Shown in pieces: positions 11,556 to 21,928 of a stretch of 64,000 nucleotides of DNA. Position 1 is the first letter of the stretch; the number at the start of each line of letters is the position of its first letter. Below the pieces are notes generated by a model that saw only the letters and a list, made by a program, of their open reading frames with translations, had not been told where the DNA came from and searched no databases. Location of the stretch: positions 496,001-560,000 of the forward strand of contig VICG01000016.1 of assembly GCA_008692225.1 (NCBI GenBank), written 5' to 3'. Source of the stretch: Monilinia fructicola. Lineage: Eukaryota; Ascomycota; Leotiomycetes; Helotiales; Sclerotiniaceae. A program made the translations under genes and the position numbers.

Positions 11556-11610
11556 GTATGCACCCTGTTCGTATCCTGTTCGTACCCTGTTCGTACCCTG
11601 TTCGTGCCCT
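11556..11610 (+). repeat. 11-bp tandem array, right part, 5 units
   Basis: Five units (GTATGCACCCT, GTTCGTATCCT, GTTCGTACCCT twice, GTTCGTGCCCT) continue the array seen at 10648-10724 on the other side of the inserted element. Confidence 0.8.
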
Positions 11611-11629
11611 TGTTCATGATTGAAATCAT

Positions 11630-11704
11630 AAACTTTCCCATCCCAAACTTTCCCATCCCAAACTTTCCCATCCCAAACTTTCCCATCCCAAACTTTCCCA
11701 TCCG
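11630..11704 (+). repeat. 15-bp perfect tandem repeat, 5 units
   Basis: Five head-to-tail copies of AAACTTTCCCATCCC, the last ending in G. Because 15 is a multiple of three it reads as a repeating pentapeptide on both strands (NFPIP / GMGKF), but no gene context supports translation. Confidence 0.9.
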
Positions 11705-12868
11705 GAATATATTGGATTTTGCTATATTACCCTGTTCGTCCACCAGGTCTGCACTGCCGCCCAAAACCATGCATATGGGAGATCGAGATTGAACTTAACA
11801 TAATGCTAAAATATCAGGTAAATGTGATTCCTAACGTCACGTTATTGTCTAATTTGATAGCTTGAGCCTCGCACGAACCACTACCACTAGAGCAGGTTGC
11901 GGTCCACCTGGGCAAGGATTAAAGAGACGATGAAAGTTCAGGATGGGTTAAAATATGCTGTACAGTAAAGGTTGAGCTGTGGATTGAGGCTGGTGGCTAT
12001 ACAGGGTACGCTTAATAATTCAAGGTGATCCACGCTAATCCCCATTGGTAGCCGGGTTATAGCATTAGTCATCATTCTCAAATGCTACGGCTACTGATTA
12101 CCTACCTAGTAGACACCTAGTGGTTTCAATATACATGTACAGTACTCGAGTAATGTACGAATATATCATTGAATATCAATCGACGTCAAAATGAAGCTCA
12201 ACCTACAGTATAGAGGACATAAGCATTCTGTGGAGCTTTCTATCAAGATCTATTGGGGATACAGTACAGTACAATACTGTGTTAAAGACCATAGCAAAAC
12301 CACCGGTGGTCAAGGATCACGGTGGATGGAGTGGTGAGTCTACTGTACAGGTCGGATCTGACCCATCTGGGATAGAACTAAAGGTCACCTGCACCTACAG
12401 AAGCCCTGAAGTGAAGATGAACAAGGCTATAAACAAGAGATGAACAAGGCTATACAGTAGAACCTGGTTATACCGGATCTAATTGACCCAAAACAACGCC
12501 AAGTATGACCACCTGCAGGTTCTTTTGTATCCTGGACGTACTTGTATATCTAGTGGAGTGAAAATGGACGAAGCTGTACAGTATATCTAGTGGAGTGAAA
12601 ATGGACGAAGCTGTAAAGTAAAGTGGAACTGGATGAGGCTGTAGAGTGAAGATGGATGAAGCTGTGGAGTGAAGATGCACGAAGCCGAAAAAAGCCGGAT
12701 CTACAGTAACATTTTCCCTGCGCAATCACCAAAAAAGTATTCTCTTGTTACAAATTACTGTACTCCGTACAACAGTACAGTATCATGAACCTTATTGGTT
12801 TCTTATTGAAACAAAAGTAGGAAATCCGGATTTATCCCTACACAGTTGATTAGAAAATCATCCCCTTG
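11705..12868. other. Intergenic between transposon relics
   Basis: No gene is seen. Sequence of normal composition between two AT-rich relics contains scattered ACAGTAC runs and, at 12545-12690, the degenerate repeat listed separately. Confidence 0.45.
12545..12690 (+). repeat. Degenerate tandem repeat, 37- to about 24-bp units
   Basis: Two near-identical units starting TATATCTAGTGGAGTGAAAA and ending in GGACGAAGCTGTA are followed by shorter degenerate units of the form GAGTGAAGATGGATGAAGCT. No coding gene is supported. Confidence 0.75.
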
Positions 12869-13260
12869 CCCTACGGAACTAGAATTCCTATAAAAAGTCA
12901 GTGAATCAACGTTTTTTCAAAAATATTATATTTTATAAATATATGAGTATATATATATAATCTAAATTATATAGCTTATATACTAAAAAGTAGAATTTAA
13001 TAATCTCATTAGATGAGAAAAGTAAAAAAAATAATATAATCGTATATATCGTATATAATATGTTTAGTATAATATTTTTAAAACGCTTAAAAAGCGTTAT
13101 AATATAAAAATTAATTACTTTTATATTATAAAATTCGAATTGATTTTACTATAATGCTATATAGATTCTATACTTTTTAAATAGAATCTAAGAAATTTAG
13201 AATCTATTTAAAAAGTATAGAATCTAAATAGTGAATTATAAATTTTCAAAATTTAATATT
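12869..13260. mobile_element. Second terminus of the CCCTACGG inverted-repeat family, with internal palindrome
   Basis: The sequence from 12869 starts CCCTACGGAACTAGAATTCC and matches the right end of the 828-bp element (other strand) for about 95 bp. It is therefore another family copy facing right. Further in, 13163-13227 is a near-perfect hairpin of AGATTCTATACTTTTTAAAT with its reverse complement. Segment 13111-13192 matches the reverse complement of about 21085-21172. The partner terminus may be the weak CCCTAGGG end near 21255, on the far side of the nested insertions; that is inference. Confidence 0.55.
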
Positions 13261-13472
13261 TTGATTGGTCGATTATTAGTAAGCAAGAAAGCTCCGACTT
13301 TCCGTTACCTTCGGAGCTTAGTTATTCCGGCCATTTTGAAGGTGATCAACCATTTCGGCCATTTCGAAGGTAATCAACCATTCTGGCCCTTCCATTCTGG
13401 CCTAGTCTAGTGTTTACTTAGCCCCACCTATAAGCCTCGACCTTTTTCATTGGTTAATTAACCGACGGCTTG
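13261..13472. repeat. CCATTCYGGCC-type repeat segment
   Basis: Recurrent CCATTTCGGCCATT and CCATTCTGGCC units occur here and again at 14155-14220 and 20983-21010. The inverted-repeat element and the LTR element are both inserted in or next to this repetitive segment. No gene is present. Confidence 0.55.
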
Positions 13473-14110
13473 CCGGAGGGTTTAGACGGCCGTTTTCTAA
13501 ATTGCGTGTTTTTAACCCAGATTTTTTATTTATATATTTTAAAGTATTTTATTAATTAAAATAATCTTTTTTTTTTGATATATATTTTGAATCCTTGAAA
13601 CTTAAGAATTTAGAGTATATATTTAAAAATATAAAAAGTTCAATTCTTATTTCGTTATAATATTTTGAAATATAAATTATATTTTTTAATTTTATCAAGT
13701 TTTAGTTACTTTTTATTTTAAGTTTAAAATGATTTAAAATTTAAAGAATTATAATATTAACAGATATTTATAATCTAACCAATTTTTAGCTTTATATGAT
13801 ATAAAATAAAATAAAAATCAAATTTATAATAATATTGAAATGGTATATTAGTAGTAGATTATATAAGCGAATGTTACGCTGAGCAACTAAAATTCCATTT
13901 TCAATTCTTAATAACTTTATTATAAATTAAATATAAATAATTATAAAAATATCAATAGATAGCTAACGTTTAGCTTTCTATATAATACTAATTTTAATAT
14001 AAAAAGTTTAATTAATCGAATTGTTATTAATTAAAAAGAATTAGAAAATCTTGAAATCTAGATCAAAAACACGCGATTTAGAAAACGGCCGTCTAGACCC
14101 TCCTGGCGGA
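13473..14110. mobile_element. 0.64-kb element with about 55-bp terminal inverted repeats
   Basis: The left end starts CCGGAGGGTTTAGACGGCCG, followed by TTTTCTAAATTGCGTGTTTTT. The right end, read on the other strand, has AGGAGGGTCTAGACGGCCG followed by TTTTCTAAATCGCGTGTTTTT. The arms agree over about 55 bp and differ mainly by transitions. The interior is extremely AT-rich without reading frames. Size and structure are those of a RIP-altered MITE. No clear target duplication was found. Confidence 0.7.
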
Positions 14111-14223
14111 GTATATTTATATCACGTGAGCATCGGAGGGTCGGCGAAAGCTAGACTAATTCTGGCCATTCCATTCCGACCCTTCCATTTCGGCCATTCC
14201 ATTCCCGACTTTTCCATTCTAAC

Positions 14224-14388
14224 TGTTACAGTGTATTATCAATCTCATGGTTACATGACCATACTAGCCTAATTCGCCTAGCTTATCTTAGATTAGCTTA
14301 GTTTAGCTTAAATAAGCAGGGCCTATAAAAAGGGCTCCGCTCACTTTCATAAATCCTTATCTTATTTTAATATAATCAATCTCTTATA
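14224..14388 (+). repeat. 5' LTR
   Basis: A 165-bp copy starting TGTTACAGTG and ending CTCTTATA. It matches 20815-20981 throughout, including TTAGATTAGCTTAG and TAAGCAGGGCCTATAAAAAG. TATAAAAAG is a plausible TATA box. The right copy has AGGGTTTATAAAAAG at the same place, a typical C-to-T change. Confidence 0.88.
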
Positions 14389-17300
14389 AATAGTAATAAG
14401 CTTTTTTGTTATCTATTACCACCAGCTATATATTAGCATTAGGGATAGATACAATCTATTCGATCAAACCTTTTTTTCAGCCTTTGTTTTATACATTAAT
14501 TGTTCTTTTTAAGCCTTTTTTATTGTATTATTTGTATAATCTTATTACGTTTTAATATAGTATGAATAGTATCATTACATTTAAAGCATTATTTTACAAT
14601 CAAATTCAGCTTCAAATCCTCAAAAAAGCACAACTTATCAACCTTTTCCTCACCCAAAAACCCAAAGCCAAAAACAAATTATCAGCGAATCAAATTAAAG
14701 CTATCACCTGAATTCTCGAAAATTACAGCGGAATAAACAAATCATCTATACCTTTCTCAATATCCGAACATATATTTACTACATCAACCAACATCACTCC
14801 TACATTACAGATCCCTACCAACTAATAGAATAATTATACTAGATTTACAGAATTTATACAAAAGCTTATAAACTCTCTAAATAATCTGCAATCGTTGTAT
14901 AAACCTTGATCTTCTCAAATATTAGATCGATCTTCCTTATCATCTATACCTTCACTTGTATTTATATCAGATATTAAGAACATAAGTATATTTGGTGTTA
15001 TTACCTTTACAATAGATCAATTTTAGTAGCTTTTTGCTGTTATCTAGAGATTATTTTCGTAAGCTATAATTAATAAATCTGTTCAGTTTTATCCATAAGA
15101 TTTAGATTACTTTAATTCTAATAATAAATCAGAGTTATTTATAAAAACCATTAATAATAAGACTGTTTATTATAATATTTTCTTCTTTATTGTTTGGGTT
15201 AAAGTAAAGTTTGCTGGCGTTATTGATGGATCATTTGCTTTATATATTGTTGTTTTTTAGTTTAATTAGTGTTTCAAGGGTAAAACTAAACTATGGTATA
15301 CAAATAAAATCTTGAATATTATGCGTGTGGGATTTAAAGCTAGCATCGAAAATTAGTATACTAAACTAAAAATTCGCTTTCAAAATATCATTTAAAATCG
15401 CACTGAAAAAAGCTTAAAAGATTGAAGTATATTATTAGTGATATACGAAAACATAAGGATTCCAAAAAGTTTGTTTAAAAGTTGATGATTTTTGGATACA
15501 ACGTTAATATGATTAAATCCGAGTATATTTAAATATTTATTATTTACTGTTATTTATTTATTAAACTGTAAATTTATATCCCTGCCCCCATCTCCAAAAC
15601 AAGTTTGTTAATCTTTATAAAGCAGATCGGATAAAAAAAAGATGATTAATTCGATATTTAGTGTTTAAACAATATACTATATAATCAGTATGATAATAAG
15701 CGGTTTTCTTATATTTTATGTTATTAAAACGATTGTAGAATCCTTTCCTTCTCTTCTTTTCCTTTGTTATTCAGCAAAAAATCCTATAGTAACAAAAAAT
15801 CGGATACTAACAAATTAAAGAATAATGCTAAAAAAGATACCATATTATTAGAGAAAAAGCTATACTAAAGAAAGGATCCTTGTTATAACCGAAAATTTAG
15901 AGTTTAAACAATTTTCAAGATTGGCAAAATAGTTGAAGAAACTAATAATAAAGCTATCGTTGTAGAGTATAGTAAGGATGGTTTATATAATCAAACTTAT
16001 TACCAAAGCTTAAAAAATAATAAAGATAAATCAAATCAAAAATTTAAAGATAGTAATAAAGATTTGAATATTCAAAATATTTATCTAATCCATTATATTA
16101 GTATTAGGCTACACAAGCTACTAATATCGAAAATTACCAGAAATGTAGGGTCCAAAATCGTTCATCGCTTAAATATTGGTATTTCAAAATTTTGCAAAGA
16201 AAATCAAAAATTAAGGAATACTCCTTTAATCTATGTTTCCAAGTATAATTCTATCCCACTTTCCATCATTCCCAACATCCATATAAATAAAGATTATCAT
16301 AAATGTTTTATATATAAAGAATTTTTTTTATCTAATAATAAGTTATATTTATACCTTTACGATAAACATTCAAAGTTTAAATTTATTATATAACACCCCA
16401 GATCCAAGATTACCAATCAATTATAAATTATTAAACCTTCAACTTTTTGCATTATTGATAATCCTGATTGAATTATCCCAATAGAAATTTACCAGAATAA
16501 TTCCTTACGCTATACCTTTGCCATAAATTGTTTAATCTACCGCCCTAAAAAGCAAATCATCATTAGATTACACTTTTTAAAAATCAAAAGTACATTAAAA
16601 TTATATTAACATTAAATAATCTTTAAAAAAACATCTATTCTGTTTACCTTAATACTAATTGTAGTATAAGTTTGATTAATAAGAAATTCTTATTTAAAAT
16701 ATATCCTACCACTAAAATTTATACTATAAAAAAAGCTTTTGAAAGTTTGTAGTTTAGAGTCTCAGTTTCACAATACTAACAATTTTATGAACTTGAACTT
16801 CTTTTTACCTATTACTAATAGTTTCTTTACACATTTCCACCGTAAAATTTATATCGTTAATAAGTTAAATATATAAATCTTATTAGATCTTAACATTACC
16901 ACTATAGAAAATTAAATTATTAATTTGGATAATTAATTAATAACGCTACCTCAATATACAGATTTACAGATTGACGTTTTTATACTAGTAAAATCTACTA
17001 AATATAAAATCCTTATTTTTGCTAAGGAAAAACTAATGATTCTACCTTATTCTCACACTTTCATCGTTATTTCGAGTAAAAAAAGCAATAAGCTTATTCT
17101 ACCAAAATATAATATAATTTATAAGCCTACATATCAAAACAATTTTAGTTCTTTTGTATTTTTAGTATCTAGCACATACAAATCAGTTATAATTGAAAAT
17201 TTTGATAATAAAGAAGTTATTGTTTACAAATGTATCAAATTTAAGAATATAATCAATTCTAATATTTAAGTAATAATAATTATGGATAATTTTTATATAT

Positions 17301-17819
17301 ACCACTTTATTTAAATATTAGTTATTATACAAAGCTTTATTAAACATCTTTTAATTAAAAGATTGTTGACAATTATTACAGCTATAATTTTATAAACTAA
17401 TAAAACTTCTAAAAGTAATTCAAAGATTTTAAGATAGAAAAATAATACTTTCAAATAATATAACTATTTTTAGGGATTTATATCAATAATAAAAACTTTA
17501 AGAAAATAATTGTGGTTAATTCTATAATATAAAAAAATCATAAAGAATTTGCTAAAACCCCCAAAAATAAAAAAATATATATCAATTTTTACAAGAACTT
17601 AATAGAAAAAAATTTAAGCCAAAAAAAGCTAAGGTCTATTCAGCTAATAAAGTGAATTAAAAGTTTATCAATAAAATGTTTAATTAATTATATAAACAAG
17701 ATTAGTTTAAATGGATTATAATACTAGTTTTTTTTAGTTTTCCTGTTTTTTATATTTACAAAAATATTATGGATGAAAAAAAGAGTTACCAATAAAAAAG
17801 ATTATATCATTATAAATAT

Positions 17820-18370
17820 CAAAGCCTTGAACCATTAATTGTTATCCCCAATATATACTTAATCCTTACTTAAGTAAACATTATTATAACAATTGCTTAG
17901 TTACCCGTTCATTTTTATAATTGATTGCACTAGTTTTTTCTACCAATAATATATTAAAGAGAAAAGCACTAAAAGTTTCTTACCATATCATCGCATCATT
18001 AATCAAAAAACATTTACATACGCTATAATAAGATTTTCGGAATTCTTCAGTATATATTCAACATTAAATCAACTTCATTTTTCGTATAAAGCATAAATTT
18101 GCAAAAACTTACATCGATAATATTGTTATCTTCAATCGCAATTTTAAAAAACACCTTTGCAATTATCTCCAACAAATGTTTTATCGGTTAAAATAATATT
18201 ATATTGTTTTAAGTCCGAAGAAATGCTTTCTCGCCTATCCTTTGATTGCATTTCTTAATCAAAAAGTTAACGCTCTCGGTTTAGCTTTTACTACAAATAA
18301 GTTGGTAATTATTAAAAGCTTTAACTTTCCTGTAAACTTTAAAGTAATTAAAGTATTATTTGGGCTTTAT
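17820..18370 (+). pseudogene. Gypsy reverse transcriptase remnant
   Basis: Conserved RT blocks are readable with interspersed stops: the VIPNIY segment, the TYIDN catalytic box (normally YxDD), the following IVIFNRNFKKHL, and LSPKKCFLAYP with a LGLAFTTNK-like tail. The in-frame TAA at about 18190 between blocks can be derived from CAA by C-to-T. A functional enzyme is excluded by the loss of the second catalytic Asp and by the stops. Confidence 0.82.
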
Positions 18371-20814
18371 TAGAATATTTGTAATAATACATTTTTTATT
18401 ACGTGAAAAACTTTCTATTATATTGCAAAAACGAAAAAGTTGAAGCTAAATCGAATACTTTAAGAATATGATGGAAACAAAATTATTAAAGCAAAACGAT
18501 GAAAAAAAGCAACTTTTAGCAAAATTTAAGAATATTACATAAAGGAGAAAAAGATTTATTTAATATGTTATAATATACTTTTAAAGAGTTTGTTATTCTA
18601 TATTATATAAATCCGGAGAAGAGAATTATATATTAATATTGATATTTTGAAGGAATGGTATTAGAAGGTATAATCTACCATTCTAATATTAAGCCTTTAA
18701 TCCAGAAATTAATAATATCTATTATGTTTTTATTCAAATTAATTATAGTTACTAAATTTAACTTATTAATCCATTAAATTGGAAGATTGCAAATTTATAC
18801 TAAATTATTAATAAAATCTAGCATTTTATCAAATTTTTAAAACTGTTAATTATTATTTATATTAATTATTTTATTATTATCCAAATAATAATCTAAACTT
18901 TAATGAATATTTTATTATTGGTTAGATTAAATCTATAATATCTCCGAAATTCCGAAATACCTATCCAGATTCTGATTTAAAGTACAACACAAACCAGGAT
19001 AGTTAAATATTATACTAAATGCTCTATTAAAACTTTATGTTATTAGCATTACAATCAATAAATAATAAGATTTTATAATTAAACTAATTTATAATACTGA
19101 TTTAATAGAATCTTAAAGGTATCCTATAATTATCTTATAGATTAATAAAATTTGATTGCAGAATGTTAAAATAAGCTTACAATATAAATATTAGAACTTT
19201 TAACTTTATTGAAATAAATCGAAGAAAAATTCTAAGCTAAAAATTAATATTATAGAATTACCCTTTAAATTTAAAAATAGGAATACTTTATACAAAAACT
19301 TAATTAGGTTTACCCGTAGGCTCATATAATAATACCCAAATCACTTAAAAACTAAGGTTTTCAGTTATATATATAATTAATTTGAATATTTTGATTATAA
19401 CAAAATCTATGAAAAAGTTTTCGGCTAATTTTTATATTTTTAGCATTTTAAAAAAGATCCAAACTTATTTATATTATTATTACTAATGCAGGGTATTATT
19501 AACCCCACGCCATCAACCTTATAGTAACTTATAACCAATCTTAACCCCTCCACATATTTTTTATATAATTTTTATTAATTTTATATTTGCTTTACTTTTG
19601 ATTTACCCCAGATTTGTTTAATTACAGTTTATTAGTTATCAATAAATTTTTAAAAAACCATTATGTTAATTCTAGGTAAATCAATCTTAAATAATAGTTT
19701 AATAAAGAAATACTTTAATTGTATATTTATTATAAGTTTTATAAGGAAAGTTCCCCAAATAATAATATTAAATCAAAATAAAAAGTTTATTTTTAAGGTG
19801 TAGAAAAGTATTATGGATTTATTGGGTGTTAAGCTACTTTTCATTATTATTTAATATTTTTAAATCGATAATACTAATAAATATATTAATCAAATAATTA
19901 AGATTACTCTTATGTTATTATCTTAATTATTATAAAGAATATTTTTTATTAACCTAAAATTTTGCTTTTATTTGGTTATTACATTATTAAACTTTATTTT
20001 ATATAGAATTGGTATATCCATTATTATAATAATATATAGTTTATGGATTAAGGAGCTTTTTAATATTGTGGTTAAAGTTATTGTGGAAACTTTTCGGAAG
20101 ATAGCTTTTTTATGGGCTAGATTTGAAACTTATAGAACTTCCGGTTTAAATTTATTCTGTTGAAATCGTTAATTAGCAGAAAATATAAACCTATCTTAAT
20201 TAAAACTATTAATATGAATAAAGTTTGTAGTAATGTATATAAAGCGTTAGTATAATAAGCACTATAAATCAATATTCTTTAAGAATCAGCAATTGGGTTT
20301 TGTTGAAATTTTATTATGGTTATAATATACCTGGTTTTGCAGAGCGAAACATTAAAATTAAAGCAGTAATTTGCAGAAAATTTTTCAAAATGTTAAAGAG
20401 GGTAGACTGTTTGGTGTATTAAATCAAATTGCCCAAATTGAATAAAAATGCACTCAATTATTAATATTATACATTTTAAGTTTTTATTAAATTTTATTAA
20501 GAATTTTTATTAGTAATCTTTTATATAAGGAATTTTGCGGAATCCAGAGTTGGTTGTTGATCGAATTTTGCGCAAACAAGAACAATGTAGGAGGAATGGA
20601 GGAAGTTATAATAAAGTATTTGAATATAATATTAGGGAAGAACTGTAGAAATAAAATAAATAGTAGAATAGCGAAAATATATTTTGATAAAAGTTATTAA
20701 AGCTTTTTAAAAAATAAAATAGTAAAAGATGGTAGAAGAATTATATAATATATTTTCTTTATTCTTTTTTCACTTTTTATACTTTAAGATAAAGCATTTT
20801 TTATTAGCAGCATT

Positions 20815-20981
20815 TATTACAATATATTATTAATCTTATGGTCACATAACCATACTAACCTTAATTTGCTTAGTTTATCTTAGATTAGCTTAGCTTTAGC
20901 TTAAGTAAGCAGGGTTTATAAAAAGGGCTTTGCTTACTTTCACAAATCCTCATCTTATTTTAATACAATCAATCTCTCACA
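20815..20981 (+). repeat. 3' LTR
   Basis: A 167-bp copy of the 5' LTR starting TATTACAATA (the leading TG has become TA) and ending TCTCACA, followed directly by the CTAAC target duplication. Differences from the left copy are mostly C/T and G/A transitions plus two small indels. Confidence 0.88.
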
Positions 20982-21254
20982 CTAACCATTCCATTCCAAC
21001 TCTTCTATTTCGAAATAATATAATTATTAATTTGTTAATATAAATTCTATTATAAACCTCTAGATTCTATATCTTTTGAATCAATTCTATTATAGATTTT
21101 ATTTAAAAAGTATAGAATCTAAGTGGTATTATAGTAAAATCACTTCGATTTTTATGGCATAAAAGTAATTATTTCGACTTTTCATAGCATGAGAGTAATT
21201 CACCGTATAAAAATATATATTCGTCAGCCAAAATATATAAATTATACAACCCTA
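20982..21254. mobile_element. Relic of the host element at the right edge of the nest
   Basis: After the target duplication the CCATTCCATTCC repeat resumes. Then 21062-21125 repeats the degraded palindrome of 13163-13227, and about 21085-21172 is the reverse complement of 13111-13192. A possible terminus CCCTAGGG lies at 21244-21251. This suggests that the gypsy element and the 0.64-kb element sit inside one older inverted-repeat element of about 8.4 kb overall. The arms are clear; the terminus is weak. Confidence 0.45.
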
Positions 21255-21928
21255 GGGTACAGGAGTTCTAATTACCTCATAAACTATCTACAGTAACCTT
21301 ATACTTTGCGAATCTGGACGTATTCCGATTCCTTCCTCAACCTAGAACATACCAACAATATGATCATAGAAGTGCTAAGTAGGTACATATCTTCAAAATC
21401 CTATCCTGGCGGTCGTTTGTCTGTTTTCACATATTTTGTCGTTTCTCTGATTTATTAGCATGAGAAACCTGCTTTTCGCTCCCACTATTCATGAATTTCC
21501 ACCAATCAGAGCTCAGTAGCCCTGCCATACCCGAATTCGATTCCCATTTCCAAGGTTCTTGTAGAAGTTTGCCAACGAATCACTGAGTGCCTGGGTCATT
21601 ATCACTGTACCCCAGATTCATTGCAATACTGCATCACCTGCAAAATGACATGGTCGCACCAAAACAGGAATATATCCTTGTCTTACAAGTATATCATGTT
21701 ATGAGTAGGTCTTTGCGTTCAACAATCTTTGATATTGATGAGCTACCTTTTTTCATCACCCATCACGCTTTTTCATGAAGTAGAATAATTGGTACTTTCT
21801 CTACCCAAAGAGGTGGATCTCGTGGCGCTCTCATTGATTTTAAAGTCTCCAAATCTATTCTTTAACGAATTCATGAATCCATCGTTTTATGGAGTAACAA
21901 ACAACAATTGCGGATAGATATCCTCAAA
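21255..21928. other. Intergenic, promoter side of the DUF2985 gene
   Basis: Composition returns to normal outside the transposon nest. Nothing is recognised apart from short unsupported frames. The last few hundred bases presumably hold the promoter and 5' UTR of the next gene. Confidence 0.4.

Larger units (their letters stand above)
14224..20981 (+). mobile_element. Ty3/gypsy LTR retrotransposon, RIP-degraded
   Basis: An element of 6758 bp is bounded by direct LTRs (14224-14388 and 20815-20981) and a perfect 5-bp target duplication CTAAC (14219-14223 and 20982-20986). The interior is AT-rich and full of stops, many explicable as CAA/CAG/CGA-to-stop changes. A Ty3/gypsy reverse transcriptase is still readable on the plus strand: SLEPLIVIPNIY near 17824 (start of the RT fingers in this fungal group), TYIDNIVIFNRNFKKHL near 18107 (the YxDD box with Asp-to-Asn, a C-to-T change on the other strand), and LSPKKCFLAYP near 18209 in the same frame. 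A gag-like start may lie near 14562. The element is coding-dead; orientation follows from the RT. LTRs with more G/C on the left show the direction of mutation. Confidence 0.9.

Noticed and set aside
10648..11610. CRISPR-like array
   Set aside because: The 11-bp units are head to tail without unique spacers, in a eukaryotic genome; it is a simple tandem array with an insertion.
11519..11770. Short frame with GMGKF repeats
   Set aside because: It is only the translation of the 15-bp tandem repeat, with no gene context.
16064..17269. AT-rich frames of 77-109 codons inside the retrotransposon
   Set aside because: They lie in RIP-mutated retrotransposon sequence and have no motif support; chance openings in low-GC DNA.
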